Counted from the first letter of the stretch, positions 17,844 through 26,703 are shown. The stretch is 64,000 nt of DNA from Planctomycetota bacterium (GCA_029245865.1 JAQWOM010000002.1:16671-80670), one strand, 5' to 3'. Notes: generated from the letters alone by a model not told the origin. Program-made: numbers and translations.

Positions 17844-19043
17844 CTAGTACTTCAGGTAGCCCTCTTCCTCGATTTGCTCGAGGTTCGGATAAATCAGGTA
17901 GCAGTTGCGGCAGCCACCGTGCGGCTTCTCGGTGAAAACGTGTTCGCGGTAGGTCTGGTAGGTCTTCCCGTTCCAGATCTCTCGAAAGGACTGCTCCATC
18001 ATGTTGCCGAAGAAGGGCATCCCCGCAACGCAGCACGGGACGACTTCGCCCTCGGTCCCTATGTAAACCCGGTCCCAGAGGAACCAGCACTTCACAGGCG
18101 GCTTGCCCTGTGCCCGAGGCGCCTTGGATTCAGAGGCGGGCGCGGTGCCGCCCGCACTCTCAGGACTCTCGGGCGACACGCCACGATCAAGGCCTTCATC
18201 ACGGTCCAGATGAAAATTGTCCGGGATAGCGACACTCACTCCCAGCTCTGCGGCGACTTGTCGCGTGGCATCCATGTGCTCGTTCGCGAACGCACGGTGC
18301 TCCATCAGCGACTCGCCCTTGAGAGAAGGGTGAAAAGCCACCAAGTGATTGAACACGATGTGATCACCGCCCAGCTCTTTGACGAGTTCGACAAACCGAG
18401 GAGCTTCCGGAACCGTGCGCTTCATCATGATGAAGTTAAAATTCATACCCGGGCGCTGGTCAACCGGCATCTCCATACGCGCCTCAGCAAAGCGCGTGAT
18501 GTTGTCGATGACCTCATTAAACTCTGCACCGGTTCGTACCGAGTTGTAGGTCTCGCGTGTTGCACCGTCGATCGAGAATGTCACCAAGCCGAGAGTCTTG
18601 AGCAACTTCTCGCGGAAGCGGCTCTCTTTCATCATGAGCGTCGCATTCGAAACCATCTCGAGCTTGGTGTGCGTACGTTCAAGGTCATCAAGCTTCCCTT
18701 CCATCCCGGGCGTCATGAGCGGCTCGCCAAACGCCGAGAACTGCACCGTTTTTGCGAAGGGATACAACTCGCGCACGACCTTGTCGTACACCGCGTCGTT
18801 CATGATCCACTTGGGAATGTCGGGATCGAGAAACTGATTGCACATGAAGCATTTGAGGTTGCAGATCGTCGTGCCCGTGAGGTTGATCCAGGTAGGCATC
18901 CCACGCGTCTGGGTGGCAAGTGCCTCCGAATCGCCCTGTGCCAGACGGGCATTGGCATCCTTGAACTCAGGACTCCCAAACGGGAGGTCGCGCAACTCCT
19001 CGGGCAGCCAGTCGGGTCTCTCTGAAGAAGGCTGCTGCGACAT
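17844..19043 (-). CDS. Radical SAM protein with SPASM-like C-terminal cluster domain
   Basis: A 399-residue enzyme. CNLKCFMC at residues 61-68 is the CxxxCxxC [4Fe-4S] site of radical SAM proteins, followed by FGEPLM and VTFSIDGATRETYNSVR typical of the barrel. The C-terminus carries CWFLWDRVYIG, VVPCCVAG and GGCRNCY, which fit a SPASM/Twitch auxiliary cluster. Between them is a Ser/Pro/Ala-rich linker of about 30 residues. Such enzymes mature peptides, modify RNA or build cofactors; here no precursor peptide or partner is adjacent, so the substrate is unknown. A 203 bp spacer without coding signal separates it from the metzincin gene. Confidence 0.85.
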   Translation of the reverse strand: MSQQPSSERPDWLPEELRDLPFGSPEFKDANARLAQGDSEALATQTRGMPTWINLTGTTICNLKCFMCNQFLDPDIPKWIMNDAVYDKVVRELYPFAKTVQFSAFGEPLMTPGMEGKLDDLERTHTKLEMVSNATLMMKESRFREKLLKTLGLVTFSIDGATRETYNSVRTGAEFNEVIDNITRFAEARMEMPVDQRPGMNFNFIMMKRTVPEAPRFVELVKELGGDHIVFNHLVAFHPSLKGESLMEHRAFANEHMDATRQVAAELGVSVAIPDNFHLDRDEGLDRGVSPESPESAGGTAPASESKAPRAQGKPPVKCWFLWDRVYIGTEGEVVPCCVAGMPFFGNMMEQSFREIWNGKTYQTYREHVFTEKPHGGCRNCYLIYPNLEQIEEEGYLKY

Positions 19044-19244
19044 GTGGCAGATCCGGGGGAGGCGTCCGGGGGAGGCGAAAGCTCAAGTCTAGCAAGCCTC
19101 CAGGCGACAGGAAGCCGCAGAGGCCATACATCGCCCGAATGTCGGGGCACCCTCGCACACCCAGCCCACATTCGCCACGATCAGGACCCGCCACCCATTC
19201 ACGGCTTCGGACCACCTGGTCCGGGAACGGCCGCTCGTGTTCTC

Positions 19245-19250
19245 AGGAGG
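19245..19250 (+). promoter_or_regulatory. Consensus Shine-Dalgarno deciding a GTG start
   Basis: AGGAGG sits 5 nt before GTG 19256. It fixes the start of the LOG-family gene there rather than 39 codons upstream at 19139. Confidence 0.8.
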
Positions 19251-19255
19251 CTCGC

Positions 19256-20074
19256 GTGCCCAACTACCCCTTCAAGCCCATCAAGGCCTACGACAACACG
19301 GACTTCCTCAACAGTCCTGATGGGCGACTGCTGCGCATCTTGTCCGAATATCAGGAGCCCCTCGCGCGTTTTCGTGAGCTCGATCTCAAAGACACCATCG
19401 TCGTCTTTGGTTCAGCCCGCATTCTCTCGCATGAGGAAGCCGAAGCGGCTCTTGAGAAAGCGCGTGCTGAAGATGGAGACATCGCCAAGGCCGAACGCGA
19501 CCTCGACATGTCGAAGTACTACGAGGCCGCGCGCTCTCTTTCGTTCAAGCTCACCGAATGGAGCAAGTCGCTTCCGGAAGAGTACGGCCGGCGATTTGTC
19601 ATTTGCTCGGGAGGTGGCCCCGGCATCATGGAAGCAGCCAACCGCGGCGCATCAGAAGCAAAAGGCCTCAACATCGGGCTCAACATCTCACTCCCGTTCG
19701 AGCAAAACGAGAATCCGCATATCACTCGCGAGTTGGCCTTCGAGTTCCACTACTTCTTCATGCGCAAGTTCTGGTTCACCTATCTCGCCAAAGCCATGAT
19801 CGTCATGCCAGGAGGCTTCGGAACCCTGGACGAGTTCATGGAAGTGGTGACTCTGGTCCAGACACTCAAGATCAAGAAGCCCCTACCCATCGTTCTTTTC
19901 GGCAAGGAGTTCTGGAGCAAGGTTCTGCAGTTTCAGCCACTGATCGACGCGGGAACGATCAGCCCCACCGACACAGACCTCTTCTTCCAGACGGATTCGG
20001 TGGACGAGGCCTACGAATTCATCGTCGGCAAGCTTCTCGACCAAGGCCTCGAAGTGACAGAACCGGCGCTGTAA
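19256..20074 (+). CDS. LOG family protein (TIGR00730, cytokinin riboside 5'-monophosphate phosphoribohydrolase-like)
   Basis: A 272-residue Rossmann-type protein. IVVFGSARI opens the fold, CSGGGPGIMEAANRGA is the nucleotide loop, and PGGFGTLDEFMEVVTLVQT carries the PGGxGT signature with the catalytic glutamate. The family was long called lysine decarboxylase; characterised members hydrolyse nucleoside monophosphates to base and ribose phosphate. This one belongs to the longer bacterial type with an N-terminal helix-rich extension. The strong AGGAGG at 19245 sets the start. It is convergent with ytxJ, with 8 bp between stops. Confidence 0.88.
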   Translation: MPNYPFKPIKAYDNTDFLNSPDGRLLRILSEYQEPLARFRELDLKDTIVVFGSARILSHEEAEAALEKARAEDGDIAKAERDLDMSKYYEAARSLSFKLTEWSKSLPEEYGRRFVICSGGGPGIMEAANRGASEAKGLNIGLNISLPFEQNENPHITRELAFEFHYFFMRKFWFTYLAKAMIVMPGGFGTLDEFMEVVTLVQTLKIKKPLPIVLFGKEFWSKVLQFQPLIDAGTISPTDTDLFFQTDSVDEAYEFIVGKLLDQGLEVTEPAL

Positions 20075-20082
20075 CTGACTCC

Positions 20083-20439
20083 TCAGGCGCCTTCGGTCGG
20101 CGACTGCTGGGTAGTTCCCCAGGCCTGCTTCAGCGTATCGGCCGTGATGTCCCAGTGAGAAGCGTGCCAGGAGACCTGCCCCTGCTCGAACAACAATGCC
20201 TGCGGCGACTGGTGCGTCACACCACACTTTTCAGCCAGCCCTCGCGCGAGGGGCCGGGCTTCAATCACGTCCACGATGAAGCACGGCACGTCGGGATGAC
20301 CTGAAACAAAAGCACTCCACTCACGATGAGCTGTTGCGCTCGTCGGGCAGATGGGCGAATGCTTGAACAACATCAGCCGCGGATGCGCAGCGAGGGCCGC
20401 CTGGTACTGCTCCAGTGTCTCCAGCGTCGTACCGCTCAT
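20083..20439 (-). CDS. ytxJ: YtxJ-like monothiol bacilliredoxin
   Basis: A 118-residue thioredoxin-fold protein of the YtxJ (BrxC) family. LFKHSPICPTSATAHREW places a single redox cysteine at residue 31, and LFEQGQVSWHASHWDIT is the family's C-terminal signature. In Firmicutes these proteins reduce or carry bacillithiol on target proteins. Its presence suggests this organism makes bacillithiol or a similar thiol, though no bsh genes are in the window. GGAG 5 nt before ATG 20439 sets the start. Frataxin is encoded just upstream on the same strand (55 bp away), so the two may be cotranscribed. Confidence 0.85.
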   Translation of the reverse strand: MSGTTLETLEQYQAALAAHPRLMLFKHSPICPTSATAHREWSAFVSGHPDVPCFIVDVIEARPLARGLAEKCGVTHQSPQALLFEQGQVSWHASHWDITADTLKQAWGTTQQSPTEGA

Positions 20440-20494
20440 GTGTGCTCCGGAAATCGAAGAGATGTCATCGCCTCGTGCAACAGAATGCGAGCGT

Positions 20495-20818
20495 TCATCG
20501 CAGCGCGATCTGCTCGGAAACTTTTTCGGAAAGAAGACCTTCAAGGGTTTCCAATAACTCAACCCCGCGCTTGTCGCAACGCCAGTCGGATCCAGACCAG
20601 TCGAAATGCCAACCTCCTCGAGGCTCGGCGAGCCAGATCTGATTCGAAGCAGATTGCCGGTTCGCAATGATCACCGAACCGTCCTCGAACTCGAAGGTCA
20701 CCTTGCCATCGGAACTGTCAACATCAAAGCCGTCATGATCGAGCGCATCAAGTGTTGCCACGATCGCATCAAGCGTCACCGTGATCTGCTTCAGGACCTT
20801 GTTGTCAGGCTCGGGCAT
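20495..20818 (-). CDS. cyaY: Frataxin-like iron-sulfur assembly protein CyaY
   Basis: A 107-residue protein matching CyaY throughout. An acidic first helix (LDAIVATLDALDHDGFDVDS) binds iron in known members. The beta-sheet signature NRQSASNQIWLAEPRGGWHF follows, then DWRCDKRGVELLETLEGLL. Frataxin regulates cysteine desulfurase and supplies or gates iron during Fe-S cluster assembly. No isc or suf genes are in the window. The ytxJ gene lies 55 bp downstream in the same orientation. CyaY is best known from Proteobacteria and eukaryotes. Confidence 0.88.
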   Translation of the reverse strand: MPEPDNKVLKQITVTLDAIVATLDALDHDGFDVDSSDGKVTFEFEDGSVIIANRQSASNQIWLAEPRGGWHFDWSGSDWRCDKRGVELLETLEGLLSEKVSEQIALR

Positions 20819-20933
20819 GGTGCTCTTTGTCGGGAGTTTCTCGTTTCATGACGACGCAACACGGGTTCACTGAGAATCTCACGTGGCAGCGGGCCAAGCC
20901 GGACAGCATACTCGGCAGCATGGGGTGCATACG

Positions 20934-21182
20934 ATGACAAGTCGGCCGCAAGACAGAGATCGTGATTTCGGGGAACAACCGTTCGCCGCTCGACTGGCGG
21001 AGCATGATCTCTTGCCCAAGGACCTGGTCCAGGCCTCTTCCGAACAGATCACCCACAAGATGGTGACTCGCGGAGCCAAGGGCCGCTGGCTGACCCCCAA
21101 CGTCCGCGGCAAACTGATCCGCGCGCTCAACACGGCTGCCCACACAACCTATAGAGAGCAAGACCTGTTCACCTATAGGTAG
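20934..21182 (+). CDS. Small conserved-looking protein of unknown function
   Basis: An 82-residue basic protein starting at ATG 20934. The first 15 residues are charged. The remainder reads as a compact helical domain: LAEHDLLPKDLVQASSEQIT, then a lysine/arginine-rich turn HKMVTRGAKGRWLTP and NVRGKLIRALNTAAHTTY ending in DLFTYR. The layout recalls a small helix-turn-helix or nucleic-acid-binding fold, but I do not recognise a named family. It is divergent from cyaY and precedes the OPT transporter gene by 85 bp. Codon bias and the defined C-terminus support it as real. Confidence 0.6.
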   Translation: MTSRPQDRDRDFGEQPFAARLAEHDLLPKDLVQASSEQITHKMVTRGAKGRWLTPNVRGKLIRALNTAAHTTYREQDLFTYR

Positions 21183-21267
21183 GCGCGAGTCTAGGCAGGT
21201 GCGAGCCTGTTAGGCTATCCGGCCGCGCCAGCGCATCTCACCGAGCCACACGAAGGGTTCCCGGACC

Positions 21268-23220
21268 ATGCCGATGACCAGTTCGACGGATGAGCAGCCC
21301 ATCACCCCCACCCTCGCCCGTTCGGCGATGGGACTTCTGGTGGGCATGATCATTTCGGTGCTGCTGTCTGCAGCCCTCGTCTATTCCGCAGCCAAAGCCG
21401 GGATAACACCCGGCGTGAGCCCACTCGTCGTGCTGTTCGGCTGGGTGATCTTTGGCTCACTCATGCGCGGAAAGCTCAAAGGTTTCCTGGCCATCGCCCA
21501 GGTGACGGGTAGCGCAGGCGCAGCCGTGACCGCAGGCGTGGTGTTCACCGCACCCATCATCCAGATCGTTTACTCCGAGGCAGGCTTGCCGATACCGCCC
21601 GTGGATGTGGTGACGCTCATCATTGCCTCCATCGCCGGTTCGCTCATGGGCTTCGGCTTTGTCGGCCTGGGCACCAAGCGCTTCCTGAGCGACCCACGCC
21701 TCCCAGCACCCGAAGCTGTCGCTGCTGACCGACTTATTTCCACCGCAGTCGCCAACCCAGGCGCACGCCCCAAGCTCTCCATCTCGCTGCTACCTGGATT
21801 GCTCGGTGGCTTCCTGGTGAATGCTTTTCTTGAACTGAAGTACCTCGCGCACGACGCCTTCCACGCGACCATCGGCGCCCCCTGGGACATGAAGGACGCT
21901 GACGGCAACGTTCAATCTGATGCCACATCTCAGGTTGAACTGCCGCTCCCCGTTTCTCCGCTCTATCTGGGTATCGGCGCCCTGCTGACGTTGCCGACGG
22001 CCCTCCTGGTCTTCGCAGGTGGTCTCGTGAACGCCAGCACCACGAGCTATGCCGGCGCCGAGGGCATGCCCGACACCACCTTCCGCTGGGTAGGCGGAGC
22101 GGCCATGACAATCGCCGTGGTGTACAGCCTGCTCGCCTACGTGCTGGAGGGTCGCAAGCGCAGTGCAAACGCAACCCGGTCCGCAACAGCTCCCGCCAAC
22201 GATCCGCTGCTCGAACAGTCGCCCGGCACCCGGCGCATGCTGTTCCTGTCCATCCTCCTCGGGGCTGCGCTGCTGTTCGTGATGATGGCGAGAATCGGGG
22301 CACCGCCCTTGGTCTTGACCGTCATCGGAATCGTCGCCCTGGTGCTCGTCTCGCTGCTCTCCGGGCTCGGCGGCTTGCTGTCGCTGCAAGTGGGCAGTTC
22401 CGCATCACCTGTCTCGGGCACCGTCTTCATGGGCATGCTCGTTTTGAGCATCACCGCACTCGGTGTCGGCCTGACAGGAATCGAAGGCATCGTCTTCCTG
22501 GTGCCCATCGTGGTGGCAGCCTGCGTCGCCATCTGCGCTGCCAATGACAGCAGTCAGGATTACAAGACGCTGCAGCTCAACGGGTTCACTGTAAGTTGCG
22601 GGTTCTCGGGCCAACTCCTGGGACTGCTGGGCGGGGCCATCGCCGTCCCCATCGTGCTCAACATCGCCGATGTGGGCGCCATCGCGAGCACAGGCCTCGG
22701 ACTGGGAGGGCCAGACCTGCCCGCTCCGCAAGCCAGCTTCTTCGGCACCGTCTTGTCGTCGCTGTTCCTGGATGCGGACATCCCATGGCCCCCGATCTTC
22801 GCAGGCGCCGCGCTTGGATTGATCGCCGTGGGCATCGAGATCTTCGGCAAAGCACGCGGCATGATTCTCAGTTCGCTGGCCTTCGCCGTGGGCATTTACC
22901 TGCCGAGCTACATCGGCACCGGCATGATGCTGGGAGCGGTGGCGCGCTTCCTGGGTACCCGCAAGGTGTCGGCCACCACTCACGAAGGCATTCTGGTGGC
23001 AGCAGGCCTCATCACGGGCGATGCCTTCGCCTCGCTGATCCTCGGCTTCCTGATCTACTACGGCTTCTCGACGGTCCCGTATGTGGCCGGAGGGGACGGA
23101 GGCTCATGGGTGCCGTCGGCTCCGTGGGGCACGGGCGTCGCACAGATCATCTTCTTTGCGCTCTTGGCCCTGATCTTCGTGAACTACCTGCGCAAACGGA
23201 ACGCCCGCCAGGAGTCCTGA
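21268..23220 (+). CDS. OPT/YSL family transporter
   Basis: A 650-residue inner-membrane protein with about 14-16 hydrophobic segments. Features of the oligopeptide transporter family include SPLVVLFGWVIFGSLMRGK, MGFGFVGLGTKRFLSDPRLP ahead of an EAVAADRLI helix, and NDSSQDYKTLQLNG corresponding to the conserved SQDxKTG element. OPT proteins import short peptides or metal chelates using the proton gradient. The bacterial substrates are mostly unknown. The ATG at 21268 follows an 85 bp spacer. Its TGA is 3 bp before msrB, so the two are very likely one operon. Confidence 0.88.
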   Translation: MPMTSSTDEQPITPTLARSAMGLLVGMIISVLLSAALVYSAAKAGITPGVSPLVVLFGWVIFGSLMRGKLKGFLAIAQVTGSAGAAVTAGVVFTAPIIQIVYSEAGLPIPPVDVVTLIIASIAGSLMGFGFVGLGTKRFLSDPRLPAPEAVAADRLISTAVANPGARPKLSISLLPGLLGGFLVNAFLELKYLAHDAFHATIGAPWDMKDADGNVQSDATSQVELPLPVSPLYLGIGALLTLPTALLVFAGGLVNASTTSYAGAEGMPDTTFRWVGGAAMTIAVVYSLLAYVLEGRKRSANATRSATAPANDPLLEQSPGTRRMLFLSILLGAALLFVMMARIGAPPLVLTVIGIVALVLVSLLSGLGGLLSLQVGSSASPVSGTVFMGMLVLSITALGVGLTGIEGIVFLVPIVVAACVAICAANDSSQDYKTLQLNGFTVSCGFSGQLLGLLGGAIAVPIVLNIADVGAIASTGLGLGGPDLPAPQASFFGTVLSSLFLDADIPWPPIFAGAALGLIAVGIEIFGKARGMILSSLAFAVGIYLPSYIGTGMMLGAVARFLGTRKVSATTHEGILVAAGLITGDAFASLILGFLIYYGFSTVPYVAGGDGGSWVPSAPWGTGVAQIIFFALLALIFVNYLRKRNARQES

Positions 23221-23223
23221 TTC

Positions 23224-23622
23224 ATGCCCGACTACAACCCGCTTTCGCCCGAAGAGCAGTACGTCTTGCTGAACAAGGGCACCGAGCCTCCCGGGGTCGG
23301 CAAGTACACCGACCACACCGAAGTGGGCACCTACCTCTGTCGCCAGTGCAACGCCCGGCTCTACCACAGCGGGTCCAAGTTCCACAGCGGTTGCGGCTGG
23401 CCCAGCTTCGACGGAGAACTCGAGGGCGCCGTCCGTCATCTTCCGGATGCCGATGGCCAACGCACCGAGATCGTCTGCACCAATTGTGAGGGACATCTGG
23501 GCCATGTCTTCAAAGGCGAGCGATTCACGGAAACGAACACGCGCCACTGCGTGAACTCCATCTCCATGACCTTTCATCCTGAAGGGTCGGAGTTGCCGCC
23601 CGTCCTCCACGAAGGCGACTGA
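23224..23622 (+). CDS. msrB: Peptide-methionine (R)-S-oxide reductase MsrB
   Basis: A 132-residue protein with a complete MsrB fold. The zinc cysteines are Cys39/Cys42 (CRQC) and Cys85/Cys88 (CTNC). Catalytic Cys109 lies in RHCVNSIS, and a candidate resolving Cys57 lies in HSGCGWPSF. It reduces methionine-R-sulfoxide in proteins in the cytoplasm; no signal peptide is present. It begins 3 bp after the OPT transporter stop and is probably translated from the same mRNA. No msrA is adjacent. Confidence 0.95.
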   Translation: MPDYNPLSPEEQYVLLNKGTEPPGVGKYTDHTEVGTYLCRQCNARLYHSGSKFHSGCGWPSFDGELEGAVRHLPDADGQRTEIVCTNCEGHLGHVFKGERFTETNTRHCVNSISMTFHPEGSELPPVLHEGD

Positions 23623-23666
23623 CGGCGGCACAACCCCGCGATCTCGGGCCACAGGCTTTGCGTCCT

Positions 23667-24389
23667 TCAGGCCGACTTGCCCTTCAGCTGTTGCAGGTCC
23701 TTCTTCAGGGAATTGATCTCCTTCCGGAGATTCATGGATTCATCGGAATCGATGTCGATGAGTTTCACCATGTCCCGGACCTCACGAAGCGTGCGCAGTG
23801 AATAAGATTTGATAATCATGCAGTTGCTGTTTTCCACGGCACGGAGGTTCTCCCCGTCGTAGTTCAAGTAGGGGTTAAAGGTTGACAGCCCATTGCGAGC
23901 ATCCACGTGTGTCAGTGGAATCACGACGGTGTAGAACACCGTCCGGCGTTCGGGCTGCTTGTCCAGACTCTCGAGAGGCACGATCTGATTCGGCCAGTGC
24001 ATGGGCGGCGTGCCTGAGACCCGCCGGGCCACGCTGATGAGCGGTGGCTTACCTTCTTCAGCATCCCAGCTCACAAAACCAAGGGGCTCGAGAAGCGCGT
24101 CGAGCATGTCGCGCATGTCGGCACGTGCCACCGAGACAGGGCCCTTGATGAAGACAGAAACCGAGTCGATCTCGGAACGCTGGTAGGTGAGAGGTACATC
24201 CAGCACGCCCCGGAACATCTCGAGGACATCGACGAGCTTTTCACCGTTCTGCTCATCGAACTCGAGGATGTAGTGGTCGGCAGACGCGGTGACGTCTTGC
24301 GGCTTTGCGGATGCCTCCGGAGCGAGCAGCCCGGTCAGAGACAGGGACATGATGGCCGTAACGGCCGGCAATGTGCGGAACGCGAACAT
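23667..24389 (-). CDS. Exported protein with secretin N-domain-like regions, no pore domain
   Basis: A 240-residue protein with a signal peptide (residues 1-27, ending ASA). Residues 35-120 (LEFDEQNGEKLVDVLEMF and following) resemble the STN/N0 domain of secretins. Residues 145-215 (VIPLTHVDARNGL through VRDMVKLIDID) resemble an N1 domain with its ring-building helix. The last 25 residues are a short Lys/Leu coiled coil. The beta-barrel secretin domain is absent. Such fragments may act as periplasmic ring or pilotin-like adaptors, but that is inference. GGAG 8 nt before ATG 24389 sets the start. It is convergent with msrB. Confidence 0.6.
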   Translation of the reverse strand: MFAFRTLPAVTAIMSLSLTGLLAPEASAKPQDVTASADHYILEFDEQNGEKLVDVLEMFRGVLDVPLTYQRSEIDSVSVFIKGPVSVARADMRDMLDALLEPLGFVSWDAEEGKPPLISVARRVSGTPPMHWPNQIVPLESLDKQPERRTVFYTVVIPLTHVDARNGLSTFNPYLNYDGENLRAVENSNCMIIKSYSLRTLREVRDMVKLIDIDSDESMNLRKEINSLKKDLQQLKGKSA

Positions 24390-24528
24390 GACAAATCTCC
24401 AAGAAAAAGGTCGTTGAGTGCGATTCAAACCTCTTGTACGGAACAGGTCCGACAACATTGAGGTACGCGCACTTGGACGCAGTCCACGTGTCCGCTCTTC
24501 CCGAAAGAGAACTGGCGTCGCTCCGAAA

Positions 24529-25293
24529 TTACGTTCGCCGCACTTTTGCCACAGGTCGATAGACAACACGCGGTGCCCACGTCTTCACGTCAAGGCGTCG
24601 TGCAAAGAGCAACGAATCGGGTGCGTCAGCAAGCGGAAAATCATACGCCGTGACCATGGTCTGTTCAGAAATCTCTGCAGTGGCTGGCTGCAACGGCCAG
24701 GGCGCGTGGTCAACATCTCCACGAAACAACCGCCCATCCGAGGACACAGAAAACAAGCAGTAGCGTTCGGTGAGCCAGTGTTCGAGTGAGCCTCGGCGCG
24801 CATGAAAAACGTCGCCGTCCGGTGCGTAATGCGCCTCAAAAGAGGCCGCTGTGCCGCGAGGATCACATCGATTCGAACGGTACTGAAAGCCATCTCCCTC
24901 TGGCGCCACGTCCATGGCAGCGCGGAAGTACGGCAAATGAAACCAACGCCGTGCTGTCGCGATGGCCAAGCGACTCGTCGCATCGAGACTGAAGAAGTAC
25001 ACGCCCGGCGTCTCGCCGACCATGACGTAGGTGCGCACGTTCAACTCGGGAAACGCATGCGCTCCCGGGACTGGCGGCAGCCCTCGAAAACGCACGCCGC
25101 GCATACGAAAAGGCACAACCCCCACCCAGGCGCGACCGTCATAAAGGTCGGGGGCCATTCCGGCGGGCAGTTGTTCGCGCAACATGGCGGCTGGTACCGA
25201 CCAGTGTGCGAACAACAGGTCACACCAGCTCTGCGCAAGAACCCAGGGCCGGCGAGGCGGCGGAAACGCTCGGTGCCCTCTGTCAGCCTGCAT
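24529..25293 (-). CDS. DUF2071 (YqjF-like) protein
   Basis: A 254-residue soluble protein of the DUF2071/YqjF family, related in fold to acetoacetate decarboxylase. It has LFAHWSVPAAMLREQLPAGM near the start, WVGVVPFRMRGVRFRGLPPVP, then ELNVRTYVMV and GVYFFSLDATS, which are the family's core strands. Function of YqjF-like proteins is not established. GAGG 4 nt before ATG 25293 supports this start. It is divergent from the cytochrome c gene across 213 bp with no coding signal. Confidence 0.8.
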   Translation of the reverse strand: MQADRGHRAFPPPRRPWVLAQSWCDLLFAHWSVPAAMLREQLPAGMAPDLYDGRAWVGVVPFRMRGVRFRGLPPVPGAHAFPELNVRTYVMVGETPGVYFFSLDATSRLAIATARRWFHLPYFRAAMDVAPEGDGFQYRSNRCDPRGTAASFEAHYAPDGDVFHARRGSLEHWLTERYCLFSVSSDGRLFRGDVDHAPWPLQPATAEISEQTMVTAYDFPLADAPDSLLFARRLDVKTWAPRVVYRPVAKVRRT

Positions 25294-25506
25294 GACACCT
25301 CGTCCCTTCTTCGTACGCACTGGACTCGCAGATCCCAAGAAATCGCACTCGTTTCAGAACTCCAGCGTCGGCGAACGGCGAACAGACTGCAAGGAATCGC
25401 CCCGTACCACTCGCAAAGGTTTCCCGGAAGAAGGCCGACATGGCCTCGCTCGATCTCAGACTGTTACCCTCCGCCGATCATGCTCCGAATTCACACGGGC
25501 CGAAAC

Positions 25507-26703
25507 ATGTCACGCATCCACAGCCCTCCACCCTCAACTCGATGGGCTCTGCTCCTCATCGTGGGTGCCTGTGTCGGCATCCTGTTCGACACCTCCACCG
25601 CCTCCGCCCAAACAGATTCGGACGAAGGAGCTGCGGCCTACGCCACGATGTGCGCCCGCTGCCACGGACTGACCGGAGATGGGCGCGGCCCCGAAGTGCT
25701 CGATCGCCCTGCACGTGATTTCACAGCCAGCGGTTTCTCCTTCGGCAACACCGAGGAGGCCATCGCACGCACGATCCGACATGGCATCCCCGGCTCTCCC
25801 ATGCCTGCCTTCGGCGAGACCCTGTCACCTGAGCTAATCGATGCGCTCGCCCTTCACGTACGCAGCCTGACTCCAGAAACCGAAGAACCCGACGAAGCCG
25901 AAACCATCCTGACTGTTCGCGAACATCCCCTGGCGGTTCGCGGCGGCCTCCCGCCCATCGCCGCGAATGCCGCAGCCCACGTCCGCGGCATGATGCTTGG
26001 CTTACCCGGCGGCATCAGCTTTGAATACCGCGTCCCGGACCTCGTGCTACTCGGAGTTCGCGCCGGCGACTTTGCGCGCCGCGCAGACTGGACGGGCCGC
26101 GGAGGCGCCTCGCTAGAACCGCTGGGCAAGCTCCTCTGGTTGAACGAGCAGGGAACTCCTCGCCCAGCAGCAAGCATCTGGCCTGAAGAAAACGGGGAAC
26201 GCTCCAAAAGCGCGCCTCTCATGGCGCAGTTGCGCGCCACACGCACGCCTCTCTCAGGAGCCTCCTTCAGCTGGGATGCCGTTCAGGATGACGGGACACT
26301 CGTCGCACACATCGACGAACAGTTGCGTGCGATCCACACTCCATTCGGTTCAGGCTTTGCGCGCATTCTCGGGGTGACCGGGCCGCGCTCAGAACCTCTT
26401 GTCTTGCATCACGGAAGCTCGGCGGGAACGCCGGTGGACCGACTCACGATGAATTCCTGGGACGGCCTGGTCGTTGAACAGGAAGAGGGGGCTTTCGAGA
26501 TCACCCTCGCTCGATCTGCACCTGGAGCATGGAGCCCCCCTGACACACCTGAGGGTTTCTCCATCACACTTCCGCCCACCGCCGAGCACATGACTGACAA
26601 CCAGGAAACGACGGTGGTTTTCATCACCCTCCTGGTCGACGGGTGGAACCCCGACGACCAAGAGGCACTGCAAACATCACTCGACGTAGCACTGGGCCGA
26701 TGA
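25507..26703 (+). CDS. Exported c-type cytochrome domain protein
   Basis: A 398-residue protein. A signal peptide (residues 1-34, ending TASA) precedes a class I cytochrome c domain. CARCH at 49-53 binds haem, and PMPAFGETLSPELI supplies the likely axial methionine. Residues 120-390 have no CxxCH and recall ethylbenzene-dehydrogenase-type haem or carbohydrate-binding beta folds, but the match is not clear. The TGA overlaps the ATG of the next gene (ATGA), so this protein and the sugar-dehydrogenase-like protein are made together. An electron-acceptor role for that partner in the periplasm is the simplest reading. ATG 25480 is an alternative start. Confidence 0.75.
   Translation: MSRIHSPPPSTRWALLLIVGACVGILFDTSTASAQTDSDEGAAAYATMCARCHGLTGDGRGPEVLDRPARDFTASGFSFGNTEEAIARTIRHGIPGSPMPAFGETLSPELIDALALHVRSLTPETEEPDEAETILTVREHPLAVRGGLPPIAANAAAHVRGMMLGLPGGISFEYRVPDLVLLGVRAGDFARRADWTGRGGASLEPLGKLLWLNEQGTPRPAASIWPEENGERSKSAPLMAQLRATRTPLSGASFSWDAVQDDGTLVAHIDEQLRAIHTPFGSGFARILGVTGPRSEPLVLHHGSSAGTPVDRLTMNSWDGLVVEQEEGAFEITLARSAPGAWSPPDTPEGFSITLPPTAEHMTDNQETTVVFITLLVDGWNPDDQEALQTSLDVALGR

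Noticed and set aside
17835..19025. 396-codon plus-strand frame opposite the radical SAM gene
   Set aside because: Shadow of the radical SAM coding strand, which has cluster cysteines; the antisense product is Arg/His/Leu-rich with no family features.
22596..23489. 297-codon plus-strand frame across the OPT 3' end and msrB
   Set aside because: Arg/Pro-rich translation typical of an out-of-phase frame; both real genes there are well supported.
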